Under the pieces are notes generated by a model, which did not search any database, had not been told where the DNA came from, and worked only from the letters and a program-made list of their open reading frames with translations. Made by a program: the position numbers and the translations under genes. A DNA stretch of 64,000 bases from Falsirhodobacter flavus (GTDB taxonomy: Bacteria > Pseudomonadota > Alphaproteobacteria > Rhodobacterales > Rhodobacteraceae). Of this stretch, positions 36,699-45,322 are shown in pieces; position 1 is the first letter of the stretch, and each line of letters opens with the position of its first letter. The DNA lies in assembly GCA_029846755.1 (NCBI GenBank), contig JARWBI010000001.1:62001-126000 (forward strand). The letters are read 5' to 3'.

Positions 36699-38178
36699 AG
36701 CTGACGGCTTCGGCCACATGCGGCTGGCGGACCTCGTCTTCGCCCGCCAGATCGGCAATGGTCCGCGCCACCCGCAAGATGCGGTGATAGGCGCGGGCCG
36801 ACAGCCCGAACCGTTCCGCCACCTTCGACAGTAGGGCACGCCCCGCGTCGTCGGGGGTGGCGATGGCTTCCAGCAGATCGCCCTCGGCCTCGGCATTCAC
36901 GCGGGCGCGGGTGCCGTCGTAACGGTCTGCCTGAATGGCGCGCGCTGCCGCCACCCGCGCCGCGATCTGCGCCGATGTATCGCCCGTCGAGGGGCGATCC
37001 AGATCGGTATAGGCCACCGGCGGCACGTCCACGCGCAGATCGAACCGATCCATCAAAGGCCCCGAGATGCGGCCAAGGTAATCCTCGCCGCAGACCGGCG
37101 CGCGCGAGCAGGCCTGCGACGGGTCGGACAGGTATCCGCATCGGCAGGGGTTCGCCGCCGCCACCAGCAGAAACCGGCAGGGATAGCGGATATGGGCATT
37201 GGCGCGGGCGACCATGATCTCGCCCGTCTCGATCGGTTGGCGAAGGGTTTCCAGCACGTTGCGCGGAAATTCCGGGAATTCGTCAAGAAACAGAACGCCG
37301 TTATGGGCAAGGCTGACCTCGCCCGGTTTTGCGCCGCGCCCGCCGCCGGTGATCGCGGTCGGCGAGGCGGTGTGGTGCGGTTCGCGGAAGGGCCTTGCGC
37401 GGCTGATCCCGCCTTGCAGCAGGCCCGCGACGGAGTGGATCATCGACGTCTCCAGCGCCTCGGCTGCCGACAAGGGCGGCAGAATGCCCGGAAGGCACGA
37501 GGCAAGCATCGATTTGCCCGACCCCGGCGTTCCGACCATCATGACGTGATGCCGCCCGGCCGCTGCAATCTCCAGCGCGCGTTTGGCACGCTCCTGCCCT
37601 TTCACTTCGCGGAAGTCGCGTTTGGCGGCCGACGAGACGGCCTCTCCCGGATCGACGGGGGGCAGGGGGGCTTGTCCGGTGAAATGGCGCACCACATCGG
37701 CCAACGAGGCGGCGGCCAGAACCTCGGTCGCGCCGACCCATGCGGCTTCGGGACCGCAGGCCTTGGGACAGACCAGTGCGCGGTCTTCTTCGGCTGCGGT
37801 CATGGCGGCGGGAAGGGCGCCCAGAACCGGGGTGAGGCGCCCGTCCAGCGACAGCTCGCCCAACGCGACGACGCCTTCGACCTCGTCCCGCGGGATGATG
37901 TCCAATGCCGCCAGAAGCGACAGCGCAATCGGCAGGTCGAAATGCGAGCCTTCCTTCGGCAGATCGGCGGGCGACAAGTTGATCGCTACCCGTTTCGAAG
38001 GCAGCGCAATGGACATTGCATCCAGCGCGGCGCGGACCCGCTCTCGCGCCTCGGACACGGCCTTGTCGGGCAGGCCGACGATGGTGAAGGCCGGAAGGCC
38101 GGAGGAGACGGCACATTGCACCTCGACCAGCCGCGCCTCCACGCCTTCGAATGCGACCGTGAAGGCGCGCGCGACCAT
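36667..38178 (-). CDS. comM: YifB/ComM family AAA+ ATPase (Mg-chelatase-like)
   Basis: A 503-residue protein with an N-terminal Lon-protease-like S5 fold domain (no catalytic function expected), a Mg-chelatase AAA+ domain with Walker A GTPGSGKS near 215-222, the zinc-type CRCGYLSDPSQACSRAP loop and a C-terminal helical domain. ComM is a hexameric helicase that promotes branch migration in natural transformation; whether this organism is competent cannot be told from here. Convergent with gshB (32-bp overlap). Confidence 0.92.
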   Translation of the reverse strand: MVARAFTVAFEGVEARLVEVQCAVSSGLPAFTIVGLPDKAVSEARERVRAALDAMSIALPSKRVAINLSPADLPKEGSHFDLPIALSLLAALDIIPRDEVEGVVALGELSLDGRLTPVLGALPAAMTAAEEDRALVCPKACGPEAAWVGATEVLAAASLADVVRHFTGQAPLPPVDPGEAVSSAAKRDFREVKGQERAKRALEIAAAGRHHVMMVGTPGSGKSMLASCLPGILPPLSAAEALETSMIHSVAGLLQGGISRARPFREPHHTASPTAITGGGRGAKPGEVSLAHNGVLFLDEFPEFPRNVLETLRQPIETGEIMVARANAHIRYPCRFLLVAAANPCRCGYLSDPSQACSRAPVCGEDYLGRISGPLMDRFDLRVDVPPVAYTDLDRPSTGDTSAQIAARVAAARAIQADRYDGTRARVNAEAEGDLLEAIATPDDAGRALLSKVAERFGLSARAYHRILRVARTIADLAGEDEVRQPHVAEAVSFRLSLRSPAR

Positions 38179-38217
38179 ATCCCACCTCGTTTTGGTTAAT
38201 GGGTATGGGGCGGGGGT

Positions 38218-39066
38218 TTAGGAAAGGTTAACGATCCTCATGAAGGCGGGCCATGCCTCGGGGTCGGCCATCGTCTTGTCGCGGCAGAACGGGTTGCAGA
38301 AACCATAGACCCGGCCGTCGAATTCAAGGAAATCCGTCACGGGTTTTCCGGAATAGGGGCAGGCGTCGTTCACGGCCGGCCCCTCGCAGGCAGTGGCAGG
38401 CTTGACCGGCATCGGCCAGTCCTTCTGCGGCCAGTCGCGGGCATAGGCGGCCTGGTCCGCACCATCCACCATCCCCATCGCCCGCCAGCGCCGGAAGGAC
38501 GGATGCGCCAGATGTGCGGCGACGTATTCGGGATGCGCGGTGGGCAGCGAATGGCCCGCGATCCGCGCGGCGACCGGGGCGAAGAACACGTCCGCCGCCG
38601 AGTATTCGCCGCAAAGCCACGGCCCGCCGGAGCGCGCCATCGCATGCGTCCAGATCGCGTCGATCCGTGCCAGATCGGCCAGCACTTCGGCCCCCGGCGC
38701 GCAATCGGCGTAGGCCACCCGCAGGTTCATCGCGCAATGCGAGCGCAGGGCCGAAAACCCGGAATGCATTTCCGCCGCCAGGGACCGGGCGATGGCGCGC
38801 AGGGGCGGATCGGAAGGCCAGATGCCGCCCTCGCGGCTTGCCAGTTCCTCGGCGATGGCAAGGCTGTCGGTGACCACCGCGCCATCCACGGCCAACGCAG
38901 GAACCGTCCGGGCGGGCGCGAAATCCGCCAGCACCCGCGCCAGATCGTCCGAGTAAAGCCGTGCCGTCACGACCTTGACCGGAATGCCAAACGCATCGAA
39001 CAGCAGCCAGCCGCGCAGGCTCCAACTGGAATAGGCACGGTCGCCGATGGCAAGGGTATAGGTCAT
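38218..39066 (-). CDS. Glutathione S-transferase with C-terminal cysteine-rich domain
   Basis: A 282-residue fusion. Residues 1-80 form a thioredoxin-like GST N-terminal domain (AYSSWSLRGWLLFDAFGIPVK; TVPALAVDGAVVTDSLAIAEEL) and about 90-215 the helical C-terminal domain. The remaining 60 residues are an extra module with Cys227, Cys236, Cys257 and Cys261 (ACPYSGKPV ... YGFCNPFCRDK), resembling a treble-clef zinc site. Substrate unknown. The extra module sets it apart from ordinary GSTs. Divergent from rpoHII with a 213-bp gap. Confidence 0.82.
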   Translation of the reverse strand: MTYTLAIGDRAYSSWSLRGWLLFDAFGIPVKVVTARLYSDDLARVLADFAPARTVPALAVDGAVVTDSLAIAEELASREGGIWPSDPPLRAIARSLAAEMHSGFSALRSHCAMNLRVAYADCAPGAEVLADLARIDAIWTHAMARSGGPWLCGEYSAADVFFAPVAARIAGHSLPTAHPEYVAAHLAHPSFRRWRAMGMVDGADQAAYARDWPQKDWPMPVKPATACEGPAVNDACPYSGKPVTDFLEFDGRVYGFCNPFCRDKTMADPEAWPAFMRIVNLS

Positions 39067-39141
39067 CGCAATCTCTCTGTCGTTTCGAACAGAGGATCAT
39101 CGCCGGGCACAAAGAAAAAGCCCCTTGCCGAATATTTTTCG

Positions 39142-39167
39142 GGAACTAGCGGGCGGGCACGCTCGTT
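39142..39167 (+). promoter_or_regulatory. Candidate ECF (EcfG-like) promoter upstream of rpoHII
   Basis: GGAAC (39142-39146), 17 nt, CGTT (39164-39167): an exact match to the alphaproteobacterial general-stress consensus GGAAC-N16/17-CGTT. It lies 112 nt before the chosen start and 37 nt before the first in-frame ATG (39205). The rest of the 213-bp gap shows only a small CCGAA-TATTT-TTCGG hairpin overlapping the -35 region. Confidence 0.5.
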
Positions 39168-39279
39168 AGGACGGCAGAACCCCGGTGGGCACCGACGCTG
39201 TTAGATGTGGCTGTGCACCCGAAGGTCAAGCGCGATGGCAACGACCATCACGATGGCTAAGAACATGAGGGAGTGCCGA

Positions 39280-40155
39280 ATGCCACTTGATGCTTTCAGT
39301 GACCAGACGATGTCCCGCAAGGCGATGAAGGCCGAACTGCTGGACGCCGAAACCGAGCTTCGCCTTGCCTATGCATGGCGCGACAAGCGAGACGAGGCCG
39401 CGCTGCACCGCCTCATCACCGCCTATATGCGGCTTGCGATCTCGATGGCGTCGAAGTTCCGCCGTTACGGTGCGCCAATGAACGACCTGATCCAGGAGGC
39501 GAGCCTTGGCCTGATGAAGGCCGCCGACAAGTTCGACCCGGATCGCGGCGTGCGGTTCTCGACCTATGCCGTGTGGTGGATCAAGGCTTCGATCCAGGAC
39601 TACGTCATGCGCAACTGGTCGATGGTCCGCACCGGGTCCACTTCCAGCCAGAAGGCGCTGTTCTTCAACCTGCGCCGCGTTCAAGCCAAGCTGGAGCGCG
39701 AGGCCGAAAGCCGGGGCGAGACGCTGGACGCGCACCAGCTGCGCCACATGATCGCCGCCGAAGTCGGCGTGCCGCTGGCCGATGTGGAGATGATGGAAGG
39801 CCGTCTTTCGGGCACCGACTTCTCGCTCAACGCCACCCAGTCTGCCGAGGATGAGGGCCGCGAATGGATCGACGCGCTGGAAGACGACAGCGCGCAGGCT
39901 GCCGAAACGGTCGAGGGCGCGCATGACGCCGCACATCTGCGCAACTGGCTGATCGTGGCCATCCAGGGGCTGAACCAGCGCGAGCGGTTCATCGTGACCG
40001 AACGCAAACTGCGCGAAGCACCCCGCACGCTGGAATCGCTGGGCGAGGAGCTTGGACTGTCCAAGGAACGCGTCCGCCAGCTTGAAGCCGCTGCCTTTGG
40101 CAAGATGCGCCGCAGCCTTGAAAGCCAGAGCCGGGAGGTGCATCACTTCCTGTGA
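39280..40155 (+). CDS. RNA polymerase sigma-32 factor, RpoHII type
   Basis: Alternative sigma factor of the RpoH family directing heat and oxidative-stress genes. The 291-residue protein has region 2 (LITAYMRLAISMASKFRRYG; DLIQEASLGLMKAADKFDP; STYAVWWIKASIQDY), the RpoH box (QKALFFNLRR, about 126-135) and region 4 (LGLSKERVRQLEAAAFGKMR). Rhodobacterales carry two RpoH paralogs; this acidic, shorter one resembles RpoHII. GAGGGAG precedes the ATG at 39280, but in-frame ATGs at 39205, 39235 and 39253 could extend it. chaN-like gene overlaps its stop. Confidence 0.88.
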   Translation: MPLDAFSDQTMSRKAMKAELLDAETELRLAYAWRDKRDEAALHRLITAYMRLAISMASKFRRYGAPMNDLIQEASLGLMKAADKFDPDRGVRFSTYAVWWIKASIQDYVMRNWSMVRTGSTSSQKALFFNLRRVQAKLEREAESRGETLDAHQLRHMIAAEVGVPLADVEMMEGRLSGTDFSLNATQSAEDEGREWIDALEDDSAQAAETVEGAHDAAHLRNWLIVAIQGLNQRERFIVTERKLREAPRTLESLGEELGLSKERVRQLEAAAFGKMRRSLESQSREVHHFL

Positions 40156-40901
40156 TGCGTATCCTTGCACTTCTTTTGCTTGCCACCCCGCTCCGGGCCG
40201 AGGAAATCGGGCCGGAGCGTTTGCATTCTCTGCCCGCCGCCGATGTAGTGATCCTGGGCGAGGTGCATGACAACCCCGTCCATCACCAGCATCAGGCCAT
40301 TGCGGTCGCAGCTTTGAACCCGTCCGCGCTGGTGTTCGAGATGCTGACCCCCAAGCAGGCCCGCGCCTATGACGGCACTTGGGACAGCCTTGGCTGGACA
40401 TGGCCGCACCCTGAAATGTATCGCCCGATCTTCGAGGCATCCGACGCGCCCATCTTTGGCGGCGATCCGGGGCGCGAGGTGATCCGCCGCGCGATGACCG
40501 AAGGCGCGGTGGCGGTGTTCGGTGCCGATGCTGCGCGGTTCGGCCTTGCCGACGCGCCCGAGGATCAGGCGGCGCTGGAGGCGGAACAGCAGGCCGCCCA
40601 TTGCAACGCTTTGCCGGAGGCGGCGCTGCCCGGCATGGTCGAGGCGCAGCGCCTGCGCGATGCCGAACTTGCCCGCGCGGTGATCGCCGCCCATGCCGAA
40701 ACGGGCGGGCCGGTGGTGCTGATCGCGGGGTCCGGTCATGCCCGGCTGGATGCGGTGCCAGCGGTTCTGGCAAAGGCCGCGCCGGATCTGCGCGTGCTGT
40801 CCATCGGGCAGGTCGAGGGCACGGGCGCGCAGCCGTTCGATCTGTGGCTGACCGCGCCCGCGCCGGACCGAGAGGACCCCTGCGCTGCCTTTGGCGGTTG
40901 A
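40155..40901 (+). CDS. ChaN-like haem-binding family protein (PF04187)
   Basis: A 248-residue exported protein: short signal peptide (MRILALLLLATPLRA) and the ChaN/Tiki-like core VVILGEVHDNPVHHQHQ, ALVFEMLTPKQARA and a C-terminal VVLIAGSGHARLDAVPA. The GEVHDN and GSGHAR histidines match conserved residues of this family, which binds haem in Campylobacter ChaN. No lipobox, so probably soluble in the periplasm. The ATG overlaps the TGA of rpoHII (TGATG), so it may be co-expressed with the sigma factor. Confidence 0.82.
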   Translation: MRILALLLLATPLRAEEIGPERLHSLPAADVVILGEVHDNPVHHQHQAIAVAALNPSALVFEMLTPKQARAYDGTWDSLGWTWPHPEMYRPIFEASDAPIFGGDPGREVIRRAMTEGAVAVFGADAARFGLADAPEDQAALEAEQQAAHCNALPEAALPGMVEAQRLRDAELARAVIAAHAETGGPVVLIAGSGHARLDAVPAVLAKAAPDLRVLSIGQVEGTGAQPFDLWLTAPAPDREDPCAAFGG

Positions 40902-40947
40902 AGCGCCGCTGCGCCGCGCCTACACCTTGTGAAAACGAGAGGCCCTC

Positions 40948-42132
40948 ATGCGCGGCAAACGCATCCTTCTGGTGATCGGCGGCGGCATCGCGGCCTTCAA
41001 GGCGCTGGACCTGATCCGGCGGCTGCGCGAACGCGGCGCGTCGGTTACCCCCGTGCTGACCCGCGCGGCCGAGGAATTCGTGACCCCGCTGTCGGTGTCA
41101 GCATTGGCAGCAAACAAGGTCTATCGCGATCTGTTCGATCTGACGGACGAGGCCGAGATGGGCCATATCCAGCTTTCGCGCTCCGCCGATCTGATCGTGG
41201 TGGCTCCGGCGACGGCGGACCTTCTGGCAAAGATGGCGCAGGGGCGGGCGGACGATCTGGCCTCGACCCTGCTGCTGGCGACGGACACGCGCGTGCTGGT
41301 GGCTCCGGCGATGAATGTGCGGATGTGGAACCATCCCGCGACGCAGCGCAATCTTGCGATCCTCCGCGGCGATGGCATCCTGTTCACCGGCCCGAACGAG
41401 GGCGACATGGCCTGCGGCGAATACGGGCCGGGGCGGATGTCGGAACCGCTGGAAATCGTCGCGGCGGTGGAGGCGGCTTTCGCATCGGGTCCGCTGGCGG
41501 GGCGGCATGTGCTTGTCACCTCCGGCCCGACGCACGAACCGATCGACCCGGTGCGCTACATCGCCAACCGATCCTCGGGGGCGCAGGGGACGGCGCTGGC
41601 GCGGGCGCTGTTGGCCTTGGGCGCGCGGGTGACCTTCGTGACCGGCCCTGCCGCCGTGCCGCCGCCCGACGGCGCGGATGTCGTGCGGGTGGAGACGGCG
41701 GCGCAGATGCTGGCGGCGGTCCAGGCGGCGCTGCCTGCGGATGCGGCGGTCTTTGCGGCGGCCGTGGCGGACTGGCGTGTCGCCAATGCCAGCGGCTCCA
41801 AGATGAAGAAACAGGCAGGCCAAGCCCCGGCGCTGGAGTTTGCGGAAAACCCCGACATCCTCGCCACCATTTCCAAGGGGCCGAAGCGGCCCGCACTGGT
41901 CGTGGGGTTCGCGGCGGAAACCGATGACGTGATCGCCCATGCTACCGCCAAACTGGCCCGCAAGGGGTGCGACTGGATCGTGGCCAATGACGTGTCGCCC
42001 GAAACCGGGATCATGGGCGGGGCCGAGAATGCTGTGACGATCATCCGGCAGGACGGGTCGGACACATGGCCGCGCATGTCCAAGGATCTGGTTGCCCGCC
42101 GCCTTGCCGAAGAAATCGCAAAGACATTGTAA
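40948..42132 (+). CDS. coaBC: Bifunctional phosphopantothenoylcysteine decarboxylase/phosphopantothenate-cysteine ligase
   Basis: Two consecutive steps of coenzyme A synthesis. Residues 1-180 are the FMN-dependent CoaC domain ([20 protein letters not shown]; the EMGHIQLS histidine; APAMNVRMW substrate clamp). Residues 185-394 are the CoaB ligase ([21 protein letters not shown] near the join; [14 protein letters not shown] near the end). Length is normal for the fusion. Followed after 10 nt by dut, a frequent arrangement in bacteria. Confidence 0.95.
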   Translation: MRGKRILLVIGGGIAAFKALDLIRRLRERGASVTPVLTRAAEEFVTPLSVSALAANKVYRDLFDLTDEAEMGHIQLSRSADLIVVAPATADLLAKMAQGRADDLASTLLLATDTRVLVAPAMNVRMWNHPATQRNLAILRGDGILFTGPNEGDMACGEYGPGRMSEPLEIVAAVEAAFASGPLAGRHVLVTSGPTHEPIDPVRYIANRSSGAQGTALARALLALGARVTFVTGPAAVPPPDGADVVRVETAAQMLAAVQAALPADAAVFAAAVADWRVANASGSKMKKQAGQAPALEFAENPDILATISKGPKRPALVVGFAAETDDVIAHATAKLARKGCDWIVANDVSPETGIMGGAENAVTIIRQDGSDTWPRMSKDLVARRLAEEIAKTL

Positions 42133-42142
42133 GGAGATGACG

Positions 42143-42610
42143 ATGGCACCGCTGCTGCGCGTGATGTGGGACGAAGGCGCGGACCGCGCGATCCCGCTGC
42201 CGGAATATGCCACCCATGGCGCGGCGGGGGCGGACCTGCGCGCGAACCTTGCGCCCGAATTGCGTCACGGCGGCATCTTCCTTGCACCGATGCAGCGCGC
42301 ACTGATCCCAACCGGGCTGCGGTTGGAAATCCCCGAAGGATTCGAGGTCCAGATACGCCCGCGTTCCGGCCTGGCGCTGAAATACGGCATCAGCCTGCCG
42401 AACACGCCGGGCACGATCGACCACGACTATCGCGGCCCGCTTGGGGTGATCCTCATCAACCTTGGCCATGAGCCCTATACCGTCGCGCATGGCGAGCGGA
42501 TTGCGCAGATGATCGTCGCCCCCGTGGTGCAGGCCCGGTTCGAACTGGTGGACAGCCTTTCGGAAACGGTGCGCGGCGCGGGCGGCTTCGGGTCCACCGG
42601 AACGAAATGA
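42143..42610 (+). CDS. dut: dUTP diphosphatase
   Basis: Trimeric dUTPase that hydrolyses dUTP to dUMP and pyrophosphate. The 155-residue protein shows all five motifs: [33 protein letters not shown] (catalytic Asp), [10 protein letters not shown] and the C-terminal [10 protein letters not shown]. The ATG at 42143 has AAGGAG at 6 nt; the ATG two codons earlier is too close to it. Overlaps moeB by 4 nt. Confidence 0.95.
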   Translation: MAPLLRVMWDEGADRAIPLPEYATHGAAGADLRANLAPELRHGGIFLAPMQRALIPTGLRLEIPEGFEVQIRPRSGLALKYGISLPNTPGTIDHDYRGPLGVILINLGHEPYTVAHGERIAQMIVAPVVQARFELVDSLSETVRGAGGFGSTGTK

Positions 42611-43647
42611 TCGCCGTCATCGCCCTTGCTGCGGCGCTTTGGGGCATTGGCCGGGTGGTCGGTGCCCCGCCACGGCTGCGCTGGGCGATGGTCGGGGCGG
42701 TCTGGCTGGGTGCGGTGCTTTTGCATCTGGTGCTGCCGCCGGACGCGCCGCTGCGATCGGCGACGGGCGGCGATGCACGGGTCTGGCTGGCGCTGGGCGT
42801 GGTGGGGGCGAGTATCGCCGGATACCGCGCACTGCTGCTGCGCCTGTGCGATCGGGCGCGGCCTGTGGAAGCGCCGCGCCGGGGGCTGTTCTCGGACACG
42901 GAACTCGACCGCTATTCCCGCCACATCCTGCTGCGAGAGATCGGCGGCCCCGGCCAGCGCGCTTTGAAACAAGCCAATGTGCTGGTCGTGGGCGCAGGGG
43001 GGTTGGGATCGCCCTTGCTGCTTTACCTTGCGGCGGCGGGGGTGGGACGGATCACCGTGATGGATGGCGACGCCGTGGAGAATTCCAACCTGCAGCGGCA
43101 GATCATCCACAGCGATGCGCGGATCGGGACGAACAAGGCCGAATCCGCGGCGGTGGCGATGCGGGCGCTGAACCCTTTCGTCGCGGTTACGGCGCTGGCG
43201 CGGCATCTTGGCCCCGACGACGATGTGGGGCCTTATGATCTGATCCTTGACGGAACGGACAATTTCGACACGCGCTATCTGGTCAACCGCCTGGCGGCGC
43301 GGGCAGGGCGTCCGCTGATTGCCGGTGCGATCACGCAATGGGAAGGGCAGATCGGCCTTTACGATCCGGCGCGCGGGACGGCCTGTTACGAATGCGTCTT
43401 TCCCGTGCGGCCCGCGCCGGGTCTGGCGCCCTCTTGCGCCGAGGCTGGGGTGGCTGCGCCGCTTCCGGGCATCATCGGCGCGATGATGGCGACGGAGGCG
43501 ATCAAGCATCTGACCGGGGCGGGGCAGGGGTTGGCGGATCGCCTGATCCTGCACGATGCGCTTTATGCCGAGACGCGGTCGATAACCGTGCACCCGCGCG
43601 CGGATTGCCCAATATGCCGGGAACATCGAACGGTTTCGCGCAGTTGA
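42607..43647 (+). CDS. moeB: Membrane-anchored MoeB/ThiF-family adenylyltransferase
   Basis: A 346-residue E1-like enzyme that adenylates the C-terminus of a ThiS/MoaD-type sulfur carrier. The catalytic domain starts near residue 96 ([19 protein letters not shown]), with ATP loop GAGGLGSP (129-136), the [13 protein letters not shown] arginine segment and zinc cysteines in CYECVF and CPIC. Unusual: residues 1-82 contain three hydrophobic segments (about 1-18, 25-44, 58-80), so the enzyme should sit in the inner membrane. There is no rhodanese domain. The last codons contain the topoisomerase promoter-like site. Confidence 0.9.
   Translation: MIAVIALAAALWGIGRVVGAPPRLRWAMVGAVWLGAVLLHLVLPPDAPLRSATGGDARVWLALGVVGASIAGYRALLLRLCDRARPVEAPRRGLFSDTELDRYSRHILLREIGGPGQRALKQANVLVVGAGGLGSPLLLYLAAAGVGRITVMDGDAVENSNLQRQIIHSDARIGTNKAESAAVAMRALNPFVAVTALARHLGPDDDVGPYDLILDGTDNFDTRYLVNRLAARAGRPLIAGAITQWEGQIGLYDPARGTACYECVFPVRPAPGLAPSCAEAGVAAPLPGIIGAMMATEAIKHLTGAGQGLADRLILHDALYAETRSITVHPRADCPICREHRTVSRS
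43620..43645 (+). promoter_or_regulatory. Candidate ECF (EcfG-like) promoter of the topoisomerase IB gene
   Basis: GGAAC (43620-43624), 17 nt, AGTT (43642-43645), ending 26 nt before the ATG at 43672. It lies in the last codons of moeB. The -10 has A instead of C in the first position. Layout matches the neighbouring sites. Confidence 0.45.
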
Positions 43648-43671
43648 GGGGCTGCAAGTAAGGAGCCCCCG

Positions 43672-44670
43672 ATGACCGATATCGCCGTTCCCGAAGGTCT
43701 TGTCTATGTCGAGGATCGGATGCCGGGAATCCGGCGAAAGCGGTCGGGACGGGGGTTCACCTATATCGGGCCGAATGGTCGCCGCATCGACGAGGCGGAA
43801 AGGGTCCGTGTGCTGGCGCTTGCCGTGCCGCCCGCCTATGAGCGGGTCTGGATCTGTCCGCTGCCGAATGGCCATCTTCAGGCGACGGGATACGATGTGC
43901 GCGGGCGCAAGCAGTATCGCTATCACCCCGATTGGGGGCTATGGCGGTCGGAGGCGAAATACGGTCATCTGTCGCAATTCGGCCATGGGCTCGGCCGCCT
44001 GCGCCGCCGCGTGCAGCGCGACCTCAAGGGTGAGGCGGGCGATCTGGAATTCAGCCTTGCCGCGATGACCATGCTGATCGACCGCGCTTATCTGCGCGTC
44101 GGGACCCCAGCCTATACGCTGGAGAACAAGACCTTCGGCGCCACGACGCTGTTGCCGCGCCATGTCTCGCTGTCCGACGGGGCGGTGCGGCTGAAGTTCA
44201 AGGCCAAGGGCGGCAAACCGGTCACGCAAATCCTGCGCGACAAGCGGCTGCACCGGATCATGCAGGAGATCGGCGATCTGCCTGGTCGGCACTTGTTCTC
44301 GTGGATCGACGAGGAGGGCGAGCCGCGCCCCGTCTCCTCGCAGCATCTGAACAGCTATATTGCCGAAGGGTCGGGCGTGGTCGGCGCGACGGCGAAGACG
44401 TTCCGGACATGGGGCGGATCGCTGGCAGCCTTCGGTGCCGCGCGGGGCGCCGAAGGGGCACTGCCGATCCGCATGATGGCGAACGCCGCTGCCGAGGTTC
44501 TGGCAAACACCGCCGCCATCGCGCGCAAATCCTACATCCATCCGCGCATCCTCGCGCTTTCGACGCTGACCTCCGAGGACCGCATCGCCCTGCTGGAAAG
44601 CGTAACCCCCGAAGGCGATGCGGAATTGCGGGCCGAGGAACGGCGGATGCTGGGCTTCCTTACTTCTTGA
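43672..44670 (+). CDS. DNA topoisomerase IB (poxvirus-like)
   Basis: Relaxes supercoils by a transient 3'-phosphotyrosyl link. The 332-residue protein has the N-terminal bacterial TopIB domain (SGRGFTYIGPNGRRI; GRKQYRYHPDW), the catalytic domain with TFGATTLLPRHV and KTFRTWGGSLAAF, and the active-site Tyr288 in ARKSYIHPRIL. Bacterial TopIB genes are accessory and patchily distributed. It starts the stress block and has its own promoter-like element; its 3' end overlaps the convergent DUF3008 gene by 11 bp. Confidence 0.93.
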   Translation: MTDIAVPEGLVYVEDRMPGIRRKRSGRGFTYIGPNGRRIDEAERVRVLALAVPPAYERVWICPLPNGHLQATGYDVRGRKQYRYHPDWGLWRSEAKYGHLSQFGHGLGRLRRRVQRDLKGEAGDLEFSLAAMTMLIDRAYLRVGTPAYTLENKTFGATTLLPRHVSLSDGAVRLKFKAKGGKPVTQILRDKRLHRIMQEIGDLPGRHLFSWIDEEGEPRPVSSQHLNSYIAEGSGVVGATAKTFRTWGGSLAAFGAARGAEGALPIRMMANAAAEVLANTAAIARKSYIHPRILALSTLTSEDRIALLESVTPEGDAELRAEERRMLGFLTS

Positions 44671-44845
44671 CGTGATCGGGTTTGCCCTTGCGGCTGGTCG
44701 AAGCGATGTCCTCCAGCTCCTTCTCGGACATGGACTGCGCCATCTGCTTCGACGCGCCCTTCAGATCGCCCTTCTTCGTGTCGCCGCGTTTTGCAGACAA
44801 CGCGGCCCCGGCGGCCTTCTGCTGTGATTTCGATTTTGCTGGCAT
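44660..44845 (-). CDS. DUF3008 family small basic protein
   Basis: A 61-residue lysine-rich protein: PAKSKSQQKAAGAALSAKRG, then KGASKQMAQSMSEKELEDIA and a KGKPDHVKK end. It matches the DUF3008 family of small proteobacterial proteins of unknown role. AAGGAG precedes the ATG. Its promoter-like element (44870-44894) is back to back with that of the divergent gene. Confidence 0.85.
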   Translation of the reverse strand: MPAKSKSQQKAAGAALSAKRGDTKKGDLKGASKQMAQSMSEKELEDIASTSRKGKPDHVKK

Positions 44846-44869
44846 GATGCGCTCCTTTCGCGAGGGATC

Positions 44870-44894
44870 AACTTCGGGCATCGCACGGTGTTCC
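44870..44894 (-). promoter_or_regulatory. Candidate ECF (EcfG-like) promoter of the DUF3008 gene
   Basis: On the minus strand GGAAC (44894-44890), 16 nt, AGTT (44873-44870), with 24 nt to the ATG. Its -35 is separated from the opposing -35 (44896-44900) by a single base, forming GTTCC-G-GGAAC. Confidence 0.5.
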
Positions 44895-44895
44895 G

Positions 44896-44920
44896 GGAAC
44901 CCCCGCTGCCGCGCGGCGTT
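44896..44920 (+). promoter_or_regulatory. Candidate ECF (EcfG-like) promoter of the single-pass membrane protein gene
   Basis: GGAAC (44896-44900), 16 nt, CGTT (44917-44920): exact consensus, 24 nt before the ATG at 44945. Confidence 0.6.
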
Positions 44921-44944
44921 GATCGGCAAAAGGGGAGAAGAACC

Positions 44945-45289
44945 ATGAGCCAGCCCGAATCAGACCTCGACCGCCAGAAGAAACGTCATGCGGGGCCGCT
45001 GATCGGCATCACGGCGGTTCTGATCTTCGTTGCCATAATCCTGACATGGTGGTTCGGCCACGAGGCGACCGAAGGCAATGCCCCCGCCGGGGCCGAGACG
45101 CAGATCGACGGGCGCACCGGAGTCGAAGAGCCGCAAAGCGGCGGTCCGGCAGGTGCGCCGCAGGTCACGCCCGAGGCCGAGGTGACGCGGCCCGAAACGA
45201 ATTCCATCGAGCCCGCCGCACCGAACGCGATATCGCCAAACAGCCCGCCCGATGCAGATACGCCGCCTGCGGGCAGCACCAGCCCGTAA
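44945..45289 (+). CDS. Single-pass membrane protein with Pro-rich periplasmic tail
   Basis: A 114-residue protein: a short basic cytoplasmic N-terminus (DLDRQKKRHAG), one transmembrane helix (about 17-37, GPLIGITAVLIFVAIILTWW) and a low-complexity acidic, proline/alanine/threonine-rich tail of about 75 residues. No recognised domain; the pattern suggests a cell-envelope stress protein. A ribosome site (AGGGGAGAA) precedes the ATG. Its tail composition resembles that of the PD-repeat protein encoded convergently. Confidence 0.75.
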   Translation: MSQPESDLDRQKKRHAGPLIGITAVLIFVAIILTWWFGHEATEGNAPAGAETQIDGRTGVEEPQSGGPAGAPQVTPEAEVTRPETNSIEPAAPNAISPNSPPDADTPPAGSTSP

Positions 45290-45294
45290 TGAAA

Positions 45295-45317
45295 GGCGCG
45301 CCCGCAAGGGGCGCGCC
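45295..45317. terminator. Bidirectional stem-loop terminator
   Basis: GGCGCGCCC (45295-45303) pairs with GGGCGCGCC (45309-45317) in the 33-bp gap between convergent genes. On the minus strand it is followed by TTTCATT, a short U-rich tract; on the plus strand by ATTCG. Confidence 0.6.
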
Positions 45318-45322
45318 ATTCG

